Shown here in pieces: positions 10,213 to 18,224 of a stretch of 64,000 bases of DNA (within the stretch, counting starts at the first letter, position 1; each line of letters opens with the position of its first letter). The DNA lies in assembly GCA_017435965.1 (NCBI GenBank), contig JAFSEA010000027.1, forward strand, positions 22,694-86,693, read 5' to 3'. The notes under the pieces were generated by a model that worked only from the letters and a program-made list of their open reading frames with translations, was not told the DNA's origin and did not search any database. A program made the position numbers and the translations under genes. Source of the DNA: Oscillospiraceae bacterium (lineage in GTDB: Bacteria; Bacillota; Clostridia; Oscillospirales; JAAYXM01).

Positions 10213-11640
10213 TTATTTATCTTCCTTTCCGTTCCAGCAATAAGTGCAAAGCTTACACGGATCCATACCGATAGCCTCAATTACACCTTCAAGAGACTGG
10301 AATTCAATTGATGCAAGGTGAAGTTCTTTTGCGATGGTTTCACGAAGTTTTTTTCCACGTTCCGTGGAAGAATCGCTGTATTCATTCATATACTTAAGGC
10401 CTTCCTCGCCCTCAAGCTCCACTATGGTCTTTCTTGCGATAAGCTCCATTTCATTTGTTGCTCGCGAGAAATTAAGATATTTGCAAGCATGGGTTATCGG
10501 AGGACAAGCTGAGCGCATATGAACTTCTTTTGCTCCGTTTTCATAAAGGAACTCAACCGTTTCACGAAGCTGTGTGCCACGGACAACGGAGTCATCAACA
10601 AAGAGAAGGCTCTTGTCCTGTATGAGGTCGTGTACCGGAATCATCTTCATCTTTGCGATTTTATTGCGTTCCTTCTGCTGTGTCGGAATAAAGCTTCTCG
10701 ACCAGGTCGGAGTGTATTTTATGAAAGGACGTGCAAATGGGATTCTGCTTTCATTTGCATATCCGATTGCATGAGGTGTTCCTGAATCCGGCACGCCACT
10801 GACATAATCAATTCCCGAAAGCTTACCGCTTTCTCTGTCGTTTTTTGCCATTATCTCACCGTTGCGATAACGCATCTTTTCTACGTTAACTCCCTCATAT
10901 GTGGAGGTAGGATAACCATAGTAGCTCCAGAGGAATGCACACATGTGCATTTCCTCCCCCGGCTCTGCAAGCTGCTCCACCCCATCAAGGGTCAGTCTTA
11001 CAATCTCACCGGGGCCAAGCTCACGCTCATGCTTATATCCGAGCTTTGTATATGCAAAAGCTTCAAAAGATACACAGTATCCATCGTCATTCTTTCCCAC
11101 AACAACGGGGATTCTTCCCACCTTGTCACGGGCGGCGATTATTGAACCGTCATCGCACAGTATGAGAATGGATGCAGTTCCTTCTATTTTGCTTTGAGCG
11201 AACTTGATTCCTTCAACAAAATCTTTTCTTCGGTTGATAAGAGCCGCAACAAGCTCCGTGCAATTGACACCGCCGCTTGTCATGGCATCAAAGTGACCAC
11301 CGAAATCGAGATATTCCGAAATCAGATCTTTTGCGTTGTTTACAAGACCTATAACACAGATTGCATATGTACCGAGCATTGAACGAATAAGCAACGGTTG
11401 AGGGTCAAAATCGCTTATGCATCCGATGGCGGATGTGCCTCTCATGTCCTCAAAGACATGTTCAAACTTTGTTCGAAACGGAGAGTTCTGAATGTTATGA
11501 ATCTCACGTTGTAATCCTATTTCCTTGTCGTATGCCGCAATTCCTGCACGGCGTGTTCCGAGGTGGGAATGATAATCCGTACCGAAGAAAACATCACCGA
11601 GAGCATCATCACGGCTGATTGCACCAAAAAAGCCTCCCAT
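10213..11640 (-). CDS. purF: Amidophosphoribosyltransferase-like protein lacking the catalytic cysteine
   Basis: By position and fold this is PurF, which makes 5-phosphoribosylamine from PRPP and an ammonia donor. The C-terminal half is intact: PRPP loop [18 protein letters not shown] near residue 350 and four cysteines in the places of the 4Fe-4S ligands of the Bacillus enzyme (MHMCAFLW near 233, THACKYL near 385, [10 protein letters not shown] near 461). The N-terminal glutaminase half is changed: the protein begins MGGFFGAIS where active enzymes have Cys-Gly-x-x-Gly, so there is no nucleophile; the HVRYST motif reads GCISDFD, and the Asn-Gly and Asp of the glutamine site read VIGLVNN and [15 protein letters not shown] 6 bases before the ATG fixes the start. 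It could use free ammonia or a partner glutaminase. Length 475 is normal, so this is a variant and not a pseudogene. Confidence 0.88.
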   Translation of the reverse strand: MGGFFGAISRDDALGDVFFGTDYHSHLGTRRAGIAAYDKEIGLQREIHNIQNSPFRTKFEHVFEDMRGTSAIGCISDFDPQPLLIRSMLGTYAICVIGLVNNAKDLISEYLDFGGHFDAMTSGGVNCTELVAALINRRKDFVEGIKFAQSKIEGTASILILCDDGSIIAARDKVGRIPVVVGKNDDGYCVSFEAFAYTKLGYKHERELGPGEIVRLTLDGVEQLAEPGEEMHMCAFLWSYYGYPTSTYEGVNVEKMRYRNGEIMAKNDRESGKLSGIDYVSGVPDSGTPHAIGYANESRIPFARPFIKYTPTWSRSFIPTQQKERNKIAKMKMIPVHDLIQDKSLLFVDDSVVRGTQLRETVEFLYENGAKEVHMRSACPPITHACKYLNFSRATNEMELIARKTIVELEGEEGLKYMNEYSDSSTERGKKLRETIAKELHLASIEFQSLEGVIEAIGMDPCKLCTYCWNGKEDK

Positions 11641-11652
11641 TATCTGTTCTCC

Positions 11653-12363
11653 TTATTCTCCGAGAATACGCTTCATCATTTCCTGATATGCATCTTCAAC
11701 ATTGCCGAGGTCACGACGAAAACGGTCCTTATCAAGTTTTTCGTGAGTTGTGCTGTCCCAGAAGCGGCAGGTATCGGGGGAAATTTCGTCTGCGAGAACG
11801 ATTGCGCCGTCTGCCACCTTACCAAACTCAAGTTTGAAATCTACAAGGTCAACATTGAGCTTCTTGAAGAATTCCTTCATAACAGCATTGACCTTAAATG
11901 CCATACTCTTGATTGTCTCAATTTCTTCCTTCGTTGCAACGCCGAGAGCGAGAGCATGGTAATCATTGATGAGGGGATCGCCAAGGTCATCGTTCTTATA
12001 AGAGAACTCAATTGTGGGTTCCGAAAAAACAATGCCTTCCTCTACACCGTAACGCTTTGCAAAAGAACCTGCAGAAATATTTCTGATGATAACTTCAAGA
12101 GGAACAATGGAAACCTTCTTAACAAGAGTTTCACGGTCGGAAAGCTCCTCAACAAAGTGAGTGGGAACGCCTTCCTTTTCAAGAAGCTGCATCATAAAGT
12201 TTGTTACACGGTTATTGATTGCACCCTTACCTGCGATTATGCCCTTCTTTACACCGTTGAATGCTGTTGCATCGTCCTTGTAGTCAACAAGGAGAATCTC
12301 GGGGTTATCTGTTGCATAGACTTTTTTCGCCTTGCCTTCGTAAAGCAAGTCTTTTTTTTCCAC
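11653..12363 (-). CDS. purC: SAICAR synthetase
   Basis: Joins aspartate to CAIR with ATP, step seven of the pathway. It has 236 residues, the standard bacterial length. Hallmarks are [16 protein letters not shown] at the N-terminus, [43 protein letters not shown] near residues 90-110 and [14 protein letters not shown] near 195-208. The start is a GTG at 12363, nine bases after an AGGAGG, and there is no better ATG. It lies between purE (23-base gap) and purF (12-base gap). Nothing is missing from the active site that I can see. Confidence 0.97.
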   Translation of the reverse strand: MEKKDLLYEGKAKKVYATDNPEILLVDYKDDATAFNGVKKGIIAGKGAINNRVTNFMMQLLEKEGVPTHFVEELSDRETLVKKVSIVPLEVIIRNISAGSFAKRYGVEEGIVFSEPTIEFSYKNDDLGDPLINDYHALALGVATKEEIETIKSMAFKVNAVMKEFFKKLNVDLVDFKLEFGKVADGAIVLADEISPDTCRFWDSTTHEKLDKDRFRRDLGNVEDAYQEMMKRILGE

Positions 12364-12386
12364 TTTATATAACCTCCTAAAATATT

Positions 12387-12881
12387 TTACTGATTTAATT
12401 CTGCTGCGACCTTTGCATCCTTTTCAAGGACAGCCGCCGCATCGGATTTGCGCTTTGCATCGAGCTTATCAGCAAGTGCTTTATCTTCAACCGCAAGAAT
12501 CTGCGCCGCCAAAAGCGCCGCATTTGCACCACCGTTTATTGCAACGGTTGCAACGGGGATTCCCGACGGCATCTGAACGGTTGAGAGAAGTGCATCAAGA
12601 CCATCGAGGTTTGATGACTTACAGGGGATTCCGATAACCGGAAGAGTTGTGTTTGCCGCAACTGCACCTGCAAGGTGAGCTGCCATACCTGCCGCCGCAA
12701 TCATAACACCGAAACCGTTTGCTCTTGCATTGACAGCAAAGTCGCGGGCCTCCTCAGGTGTTCTGTGGGCAGAATAGACGTGTACCTCAAAAGGGATTCC
12801 GAGAGTGTCAAGCATATCGGTTGCCTTTTTGATGATAGGCAGATCGCTGTCACTTCCCATAACAATTCCTACTTTTTTCAT
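12387..12881 (-). CDS. purE: N5-carboxyaminoimidazole ribonucleotide mutase (class I PurE type)
   Basis: First gene of the purine operon. PurE rearranges N5-CAIR to CAIR. The start is set at the ATG at 12881 ([15 protein letters not shown]) because TAAGGAGG stands 8 bases upstream; a longer reading from 12926 would run into the riboswitch terminator. The 164-residue protein has [20 protein letters not shown] near residue 40, AGMAAHLAG near 70 and [16 protein letters not shown]. No purK is in the operon, so the carboxylated substrate must come from elsewhere or the enzyme uses CO2 and AIR directly; the sequence does not decide. The riboswitch just upstream should control it. Confidence 0.96.
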   Translation of the reverse strand: MKKVGIVMGSDSDLPIIKKATDMLDTLGIPFEVHVYSAHRTPEEARDFAVNARANGFGVMIAAAGMAAHLAGAVAANTTLPVIGIPCKSSNLDGLDALLSTVQMPSGIPVATVAINGGANAALLAAQILAVEDKALADKLDAKRKSDAAAVLEKDAKVAAELNQ

Positions 12882-12911
12882 AATCTTTGACCTCCTTAAA
12901 TTTAAAAAAAA

Positions 12912-12954
12912 CAAAAAAGGGCGCACTTAACTCACCGGGGAGTTAAATGTGCCC
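12912..12954 (-). terminator. Intrinsic terminator of the riboswitch expression platform
   Basis: On the minus strand a hairpin of about 15 base pairs (arms 12919-12934 and 12939-12954, GGGCAC..TTAACTC pairing with GAGTTAAG..GCGCCC) is followed by a run of six U (12913-12918). Its 5' arm begins inside the conserved CUGGGCA segment of the riboswitch aptamer, so ligand-folded aptamer and terminator exclude each other. This predicts that ligand binding turns the purine operon on. Confidence 0.88.
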
Positions 12955-13036
12955 AGACGGTCGGCAAATGCGGGGGAACACCCCGAGATTTCTCTGCTTC
13001 CTGTGGTGCTCCACAAATCCGTCAGTCACAGAGAAG
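12950..13036 (-). promoter_or_regulatory. ZTP riboswitch (pfl motif) aptamer
   Basis: Read on the minus strand the leader has CTTCTCTGTGACTGACGG, then GTGGAGCACCACAGGAAGC, then AGAGAAA closing the first helix (TCTCT with AGAGA), and after a small hairpin GCCGACCGTCTGGGCA. The core GUGACUGACGG, CCACnGGnAGC and CCGnCUGGGCA elements are those of the pfl RNA, known to sense ZTP or AICAR ribotide and to sit before purine and one-carbon genes. The gene content behind it (purE to fhs) fits. The assignment rests on memory of the consensus; a covariance-model search was not possible. Confidence 0.85.
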
Positions 13037-13058
13037 TTTATCAAATTTTCACTACATA

Positions 13059-13088
13059 AGTATATCATATTTTCGTGCTTTATGTCAA
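13059..13088 (-). promoter_or_regulatory. Sigma-A promoter of the purine operon
   Basis: On the minus strand TTGACA (13083-13088) and TATACT (13059-13064) are separated by 18 bases. Transcription would begin near 13052, about 16 bases before the first helix of the riboswitch. The -35 box is perfect and the -10 has one mismatch, so the basal promoter should be strong and control is expected at the riboswitch. Confidence 0.85.
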
Positions 13089-13136
13089 GGAAAATGCGCC
13101 GTTATTTTGACTGATTTTCAAAGCCTCTGACACCTT

Positions 13137-14363
13137 TTATTTGTATAGCATATTCGCAATAATTTTTGTGATTGAAACAGGGTCACAGACAAAATCCTGT
13201 TTTGAGAATAAAAAGCACACTTTTCCTTGCTTATAGACCGTAATATTCTCTTCCTCCAGAGTGAAAAATGCATCTTCAAAATCAATTGTGTCTGCATTTT
13301 GAGATATAAGTCCCGAAACAGCTCGGTAAATGAGTCTTTCCCTCTTGTCTTTCAAAAGAAGCTCCGTTGTCGTATGACTTTCAAGAAGTGCCGAAAGAGT
13401 TGTTGTGATGCTTATAATATCCTTCCCATTTGTCACAATAGGTTTTTGAAGTTTTTCCCACGATTTTACGTCGAAGCGATAGTAAAGCGTGTCAGATTCC
13501 TTTGGGATCTCACGAATTTTCCTTCTTTTGAGTCGCGAGCACTTTACAACCTCACCATAATAGGTAACTCCAGCATCTTTCCCAAATTTAGATATAGACT
13601 GATATATTGCAACAAACTTTATGGGAAGCATATCTTTGGAAATACGTGTTGCCGGAATATGATAAAAATTATATTTCATCGCTGTGAGCAGCTGCATCGG
13701 TCCCTTTGTTGTCCCAACAAGTACACAAGCATCCTCTTTATCGGAAAGCCCTTTTGTCTTCGGATTTTTTCTTCCTTTTCCAATGGAATTGACAGCACTT
13801 ATTATCTGTCCCGATATAATGACGGTGATGAGAGAATAAAGAATCTTTTCCATCGGAATATAAGTGAGGGAAAGCAAAAGCACAACGCCGTCACTTATGA
13901 GATATATCCATTTTACATCAAGTCCTGTCTTTTCCGAGACTCCCATTGCAATGGCATCATCACCGGTAGGCGCTCCGCCAAAGCGAACTGCAACACCCAC
14001 ACCGATACCCACAAACACGGCACCTGCGACAGATGCTATTATCGGATAGTTTGCAATCTGCGGAAACAGAGGAGGAAATAATTCAAAAAGTGCATAGAAT
14101 CCCGAAAAGGATACACCCGCAATTGCCGAATAGCCTATGAATTTGTTGCCGAAAACATACCAGCCAAATCCATAGCACAAGGCATTCAGGAAAAATCCCG
14201 AAATTGCAGGAGACACACTTAACCAATGCTCACAAAGAAGAATAAGTCCCAATGTGCCGCCCTCTGTGACCGGTGAAATGGAATGTATATTATATATTCC
14301 GAATGCAAGAATCATCCCGCCAAGTATCATCGCAATACTCGGCTTAATTTTCATCCCAAACAT
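13137..14363 (-). CDS. YitT-family membrane protein with long C-terminal soluble domain
   Basis: The first 190 residues form a hydrophobic bundle of about five to six membrane segments with the YitT/DUF161 look: MILGGMILAFGIYNIHSIS at the start, TEGGTLGLILL, and VRFGGAPTGDDAIAMGVSEKTGLDVKW near residues 126-152. Residues from about 200 to 408 are soluble and hydrophilic, with DACVLVGTTKGP, FYHIPATRISKDMLPIKFVAIYQS and TYYGEV..RLKRRKIREIP. Ordinary YitT proteins are about 280 residues and end in a DUF2179 domain; this tail is not that. I do not recognise the tail securely; it resembles a small uncharacterised domain whose members share the FVAIYQS, YYGEV and R+I pattern. Last gene of the murC operon, 34 bases after the acyltransferase. 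Function unknown, possibly transport or stress related. Confidence 0.7.
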   Translation of the reverse strand: MFGMKIKPSIAMILGGMILAFGIYNIHSISPVTEGGTLGLILLCEHWLSVSPAISGFFLNALCYGFGWYVFGNKFIGYSAIAGVSFSGFYALFELFPPLFPQIANYPIIASVAGAVFVGIGVGVAVRFGGAPTGDDAIAMGVSEKTGLDVKWIYLISDGVVLLLSLTYIPMEKILYSLITVIISGQIISAVNSIGKGRKNPKTKGLSDKEDACVLVGTTKGPMQLLTAMKYNFYHIPATRISKDMLPIKFVAIYQSISKFGKDAGVTYYGEVVKCSRLKRRKIREIPKESDTLYYRFDVKSWEKLQKPIVTNGKDIISITTTLSALLESHTTTELLLKDKRERLIYRAVSGLISQNADTIDFEDAFFTLEEENITVYKQGKVCFLFSKQDFVCDPVSITKIIANMLYK

Positions 14364-14397
14364 TTATCCCCACAACCCAAAACAAAAATATCTTTAT

Positions 14398-15588
14398 CTA
14401 AAAGAAAAACCCACAGTCATCGTAAATAGCTCCGCCATTTTTATAAAGCTCCTTGACATTACGTTGAAGGCTTGTCCCCTCCGAAAGGCTTTCGATATCC
14501 GAAATTCCCTTTTCACCGGGAAAAACAAAGCCAAACACCCACGTCCCTGCACTTTTGCAAGGATAGTGGATATATTTTTTCTGAAAAGCAAGTATGTTTG
14601 AAGTCGGCTTCAACACCTTCCGCAAATCCCTTGACATCATCCATGTATGACAATGGATAGCCTTGTATGGCATATCCACAAAGCAATTTGCCATAACTTC
14701 ACGAAGTCTCGCATACGAACTTTCAATGGTATCAACATCAAAATCTCCGTCTCTGGGGATATGTACGGGGATGACAGCATCATCCTTTGAAAGGCAAAGC
14801 TCCCACTCCAATTTTGAAAAGGACGTTTTTTCCCTTGCCACATTACCGTCGGTTATAACGTGTCCGATAATCTCGTTTTCTGTTTCCGTGATATCGGCAA
14901 CAAAGCTTTCAGTTTCGTCTTCACAGTATATCGAGCCCACGATACGTCCTGTTCTGTGAATATGCAAGCCATCTGCCAATGTCAAAATTTCACCTTTTGA
15001 ATTTTTATATACCCTCACTCCGCTTACACGTTTAGTCGGCAATTCATATTTGAATCTGCCTATTCTTATCAACTCATTATTTATAGTGTGACAAATCCAA
15101 ACCAAACGCCCCTTATCAAAAGCAATTCTTCCGATATTCATTCGGCACATTTCAAAGCAATAATCATACTCTTGCAAAGATGCCGCAATTATATCTTCCG
15201 GCACATTTCTGTTCCGAAAATACCTGACACTATCAGGAATTGTAGGTATAGCGGCAAACAAGTGAAAAAAGTCATAATCAAGTCTCGGACCTTTCGGAGG
15301 CGTATAATCGGGATCGTTTATATTTCCGCCGTTTTTTACCCACTTTTCAAGAACACACACAAGCAGGCACAGCGCATCATTTTCCCGCACCTTTGCCGCA
15401 GCAGAAAGAACGGTTTCCATATATGGCAAAAGTACTTTTGCCTCCGTCAATACACCTTCTATATACGCTTCCGATAATATGAGCGAAGCTCTGTTTTTCC
15501 ATTCATCCTTTATTTCTTCATATATTTCCGCAAAACATCCGGGACAACTTTCCATCCCAAGCTCTTTTTTCATTTGTTCAAAATTCAT
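14398..15588 (-). CDS. Acyltransferase-domain protein (NAT_N plus GNAT-like C-terminal domain)
   Basis: A 396-residue cytosolic protein with no signal peptide. It has an alpha-helical first half (residues 1 to about 160, with LDYDFFHLFAAIPTIPDSVRYF) and a C-terminal part with LELCLSKDDAV..VHIPRDGDFDVDTIESSYARLREV, AIHCHTWMMSRDLRKVLKPTSNILAFQKKY. This pattern fits proteins annotated as acyltransferase domain-containing with NAT_N and GNAT_C domains, common in Clostridia and of unproven substrate. The gene begins one base after the CPBP protease stop, so the two are co-transcribed. The protein is a little longer than the roughly 300-350 usual for the family. Function beyond an acyl-CoA-type transfer cannot be inferred. 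Confidence 0.72.
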   Translation of the reverse strand: MNFEQMKKELGMESCPGCFAEIYEEIKDEWKNRASLILSEAYIEGVLTEAKVLLPYMETVLSAAAKVRENDALCLLVCVLEKWVKNGGNINDPDYTPPKGPRLDYDFFHLFAAIPTIPDSVRYFRNRNVPEDIIAASLQEYDYCFEMCRMNIGRIAFDKGRLVWICHTINNELIRIGRFKYELPTKRVSGVRVYKNSKGEILTLADGLHIHRTGRIVGSIYCEDETESFVADITETENEIIGHVITDGNVAREKTSFSKLEWELCLSKDDAVIPVHIPRDGDFDVDTIESSYARLREVMANCFVDMPYKAIHCHTWMMSRDLRKVLKPTSNILAFQKKYIHYPCKSAGTWVFGFVFPGEKGISDIESLSEGTSLQRNVKELYKNGGAIYDDCGFFF

Positions 15589-15589
15589 T

Positions 15590-16360
15590 TCATTTTCTCC
15601 TCACCAAAGCTTTTCTGCCACCCGAGCACGCCAGTATAAAGCTCAAAACAATCAAGACCGGAAGTACTGCAAACGCAATATCCGGCAGTTCCAGTTCACT
15701 TGTAGCAAGAACTGTTCCCGACAAATTAAATGACATATGGAGTGCAACTGCATTCCAAAGGCTTTTACTTCGAATCCGCACCATACACAAAACAATACCA
15801 AGTACAAACGCATATATCATTTGTGTAATACCTGTATGTGAGATTGCGAAAAGCAATGATGTCATAAGTATTGCCCCCGCAACACCAAGCACTTTTCCAT
15901 ACATGCGAAGAAGTATTCCTCTGAATACAAATTCTTCAACAAAAGGTCCGAGAAAAAGGCACACTAAAAGCAAAAATGTCATTTCTGTTTCATCCGTGTG
16001 TATCGGAGCTACAATGGAAAAGGTTATAAAATTTAAAATTGCGCCAAAAACAACAGCACCAAAGATACCGAGAGGATATACGGATAATATTCCCGTATAA
16101 GAGCGCACATCCTTACGTTGAAATTTTAACAGTAAAAATGAAACAATCAACACAAGTGCATAGGAAATAACAAGCACAAGTGAAGAATCTTTTTCCGATA
16201 TCTCACCAAAGCTTTCTGCGAACGATCCTACACTTCCCTTTTCAAAAAGTTTTTCAACAAGCTGAAACAAATACAAAAACAGCGCCGCCAGAACTCCGGA
16301 CAAAAGATACAATACATACCCGCCTGTTGCAAAAATAAACTTGCCGATTTTTGATTTCAC
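15590..16360 (-). CDS. CPBP-family intramembrane metalloprotease
   Basis: A 256-residue membrane protein with about seven hydrophobic segments. The Abi/CPBP signature is complete: EEFVFRG (EExxxR, about residue 141), FAISH (FxxxH, about 170) and HMSFN (HxxxN, about 213), the residues expected to bind the catalytic metal. Such proteases act within the membrane on prenylated proteins in eukaryotes and on largely unknown targets in bacteria, some linked to bacteriocin immunity. Here it lies between murC (10-base gap) and an acyltransferase gene (1-base gap) and no bacteriocin gene is near, so a cell-envelope role is more likely. A short C-terminal tail is basic. Confidence 0.88.
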   Translation of the reverse strand: MKSKIGKFIFATGGYVLYLLSGVLAALFLYLFQLVEKLFEKGSVGSFAESFGEISEKDSSLVLVISYALVLIVSFLLLKFQRKDVRSYTGILSVYPLGIFGAVVFGAILNFITFSIVAPIHTDETEMTFLLLVCLFLGPFVEEFVFRGILLRMYGKVLGVAGAILMTSLLFAISHTGITQMIYAFVLGIVLCMVRIRSKSLWNAVALHMSFNLSGTVLATSELELPDIAFAVLPVLIVLSFILACSGGRKALVRRK

Positions 16361-16370
16361 GCCTTATCCC

Positions 16371-17744
16371 CTACTTTTTCTCGGAAACGAGCATTTCTCC
16401 GACCTTATATATATCTCCTGCTCCCATTGTGAGAACAAAATCACCATCGGTTACGACCTCCGAAAGACGTTCCTTAATGCAATCAAATCCACTTATACAT
16501 TCTGCATTCTCAATCTTATCTCCGATTGCAGACGAATCTATTCCTATAGTATTTTTCTCACGTGCGGCAAAGATGTCGGCAAGAATTACCTTATCTGCAA
16601 TAGAGAGAGCTTTTGCAAAATCATCTTTGAGCGCCGCGGTTCTTGTATAGGTATGCGGCTGAAAAACACATATTATGCGTCCGCTATGTGCCTTACGGAC
16701 AGCTTTAAGCGTTGTCTCAATTTCGCTCGGATGATGTGCATAGTCATCAAAAACTGACACACCGCGATACTCACCCTTATATTCCATTCGTCGTCCGACA
16801 CCCGTGAACGCCGACAACGCTCCCATAATGCATTCTGCATTGATTCCCATAGAAATAGCAACTGCGGCAGCCGCAAGAGCATTCTTAATATTGTGCTCAC
16901 CCAAAACAGACAGGCGAATATCTGCAATTTTCTCATTTTTATTTATCAAAGAAAACATCGGGTAGCCATCTCTGTAAGCTATGTCAGATGCTCTTACATC
17001 GCAATTCTCCGAAAGACCGAAAGTTATAAACTCACGACCTGAAAGTTTTGCGGCAGAATATGCATTTTCATCGTCACCGTTTATGATAATCTTACCATTC
17101 GTTTTTACATTACAGAGAAATTTTGCAAACGATTTTATTATATCATCAATTCCTGAGAAGAAATCAAGATGATCCTCTTCTATATTGAGTATTACCGCGA
17201 TGGTTGGATTGAAGTTGTGGAAAGAATTACAATACTCACAAGCCTCTGCAATAAACAGTTCACCATCCGAAATTCTGAAAACACCGCCAATCTCTCGCAT
17301 ATCTGCACCTATCATAACCTCAGGGTCCCTATCTGCCGCAAGAGCGATGCAGGTTGTCATTGCGGTTGTGGATGTTTTTCCGTGAGTTCCGGAAATGCAA
17401 ACTACTTCAGAAAACTTTTCCATAAGAAGTCCCCATGCTTCAGTTCGTTCCAGTACAGGTATACCAAGTTCCCGAGCTCTCATAATCTCCGGATTATCAT
17501 CTTTGATTGCCGATGTGCGGATAACAACATCGACACCTTCAACATTTGATGCAAAATGTCCTTTTATGACTTTGAAACCTTTTGCCTCAAGACGTTTCGC
17601 ATAAACGCCCATATTCATATCAGAGCCGCGTACAGTAAGACCATAAGCCGCGATAGCCTCAGCAAGTGCATTCATCGATACGCCGCCAACACCTACAAGG
17701 TGCACGACATTTTTCTTGTCCGACAAAAAGTTTGTCTTCTTCAT
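16371..17744 (-). CDS. murC: UDP-N-acetylmuramate--L-alanine ligase
   Basis: Adds L-alanine to UDP-MurNAc, the first amino acid of the peptidoglycan stem, in the cytosol. The open frame continues upstream to 18122, across the divergent spoVG promoter, but the ATG at 17744 has GGAG 8 bases ahead and begins MKKTNFLSDKKNVVHLVGVGGVSMNAL, the normal MurC N-terminus. The 457-residue protein has the UDP-binding GVGGVSM, the ATP loop SGTHGKTSTTAMT near residue 110, EACEYCNSFHNFNPTIAVILNIEEDHLDFF and YAHHPSEIETTLKA. It heads an operon with the CPBP protease, acyltransferase and YitT-type genes and is divergent from spoVG. Confidence 0.95.
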   Translation of the reverse strand: MKKTNFLSDKKNVVHLVGVGGVSMNALAEAIAAYGLTVRGSDMNMGVYAKRLEAKGFKVIKGHFASNVEGVDVVIRTSAIKDDNPEIMRARELGIPVLERTEAWGLLMEKFSEVVCISGTHGKTSTTAMTTCIALAADRDPEVMIGADMREIGGVFRISDGELFIAEACEYCNSFHNFNPTIAVILNIEEDHLDFFSGIDDIIKSFAKFLCNVKTNGKIIINGDDENAYSAAKLSGREFITFGLSENCDVRASDIAYRDGYPMFSLINKNEKIADIRLSVLGEHNIKNALAAAAVAISMGINAECIMGALSAFTGVGRRMEYKGEYRGVSVFDDYAHHPSEIETTLKAVRKAHSGRIICVFQPHTYTRTAALKDDFAKALSIADKVILADIFAAREKNTIGIDSSAIGDKIENAECISGFDCIKERLSEVVTDGDFVLTMGAGDIYKVGEMLVSEKK

Positions 17745-17810
17745 AACAATTCTCCAATCAAAATATTCTATTATGATGTGTATTTTATAGTATGACCCGG
17801 TTAAAATATA

Positions 17811-17839
17811 CTTACATATTTTCCTTTGTATATTATAAT
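17811..17839 (+). promoter_or_regulatory. Sigma-A type promoter of spoVG
   Basis: CTTACA (17811-17816) and TATAAT (17834-17839) are 17 bases apart. The -10 is perfect and the -35 has four of six consensus bases. Transcription would begin near 17846, leaving a leader of about 44 bases before the spoVG ATG. In Bacillus spoVG is read by sigma-H; no clear sigma-H box was seen here. Confidence 0.6.
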
Positions 17840-17889
17840 ATCTTCTAAAAGAAAAGTCTACAAAAAAAAGAAAAAACAAGGAGAACAGT

Positions 17890-18162
17890 ATGAAAATTAC
17901 CGATGTTAAAATCCGCAGAATGTCCGATGAATCAAAAATGAAAGCGATTGTATCAGTTACCTTTGATGACGAACTTGTAATACACGATATCAAAATAATA
18001 CAAGGACACGACAGAATGTTTCTCGCAATGCCTTCAAGAAGACTCCCGGATGGTGGGTACAGCGACATTGCACATCCGACAAGAAAAGAACTTCGCAACG
18101 AGATAGAAGCAAAGGTACTCATAGCTTTTGAAAACTATCTTAACGGAGAAATGGGAAACTAA
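17890..18162 (+). CDS. spoVG: Septation/sporulation regulator SpoVG
   Basis: A 90-residue protein with the SpoVG fold from the first residue: MKITDVKIRRMSDESKMKAIVSVTFDDELVIHDIKII, then FLAMPSRRLPDGGYSDIAHPT near residues 47-68. SpoVG is a small nucleic-acid-binding protein that affects septation, sporulation and virulence-gene expression in Bacillota. AAGGAGAA lies 7 bases before the ATG. It has its own promoter, is divergent from murC and is followed after about 60 bases by the glycolipid glycosyltransferase with a separate promoter. Length and sequence are normal. Confidence 0.95.
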   Translation: MKITDVKIRRMSDESKMKAIVSVTFDDELVIHDIKIIQGHDRMFLAMPSRRLPDGGYSDIAHPTRKELRNEIEAKVLIAFENYLNGEMGN

Positions 18163-18165
18163 TAC

Positions 18166-18194
18166 TTGCCATATCCTCAAAAAAGTTATATAAT
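18166..18194 (+). promoter_or_regulatory. Sigma-A promoter of the glycosyltransferase gene
   Basis: TTGCCA (18166-18171) and a perfect TATAAT (18189-18194) with a 17-base spacer lie four bases after the spoVG stop. Start of transcription is expected near 18201, immediately before the AAGG ribosome site at 18210. Confidence 0.8.
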
Positions 18195-18224
18195 ATAATT
18201 ACTTATCGCAAGGATGTGAAAAAA

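Noticed and set aside
9171..10280. Longer purM reading starting inside purF
   Set aside because: The extra residues do not match PurM and a good ribosome site precedes the ATG at 10211.
11563..12372. Plus-strand open frame of 269 codons opposite purF/purC
   Set aside because: Antisense shadow of two well-supported genes; cysteine-rich composition without any domain and no ribosome site.
16371..18122. Long murC reading with about 125 extra N-terminal residues
   Set aside because: The extension covers the spoVG promoter and start region and has no similarity to MurC; the ATG at 17744 has a proper ribosome site and the normal MurC N-terminus.
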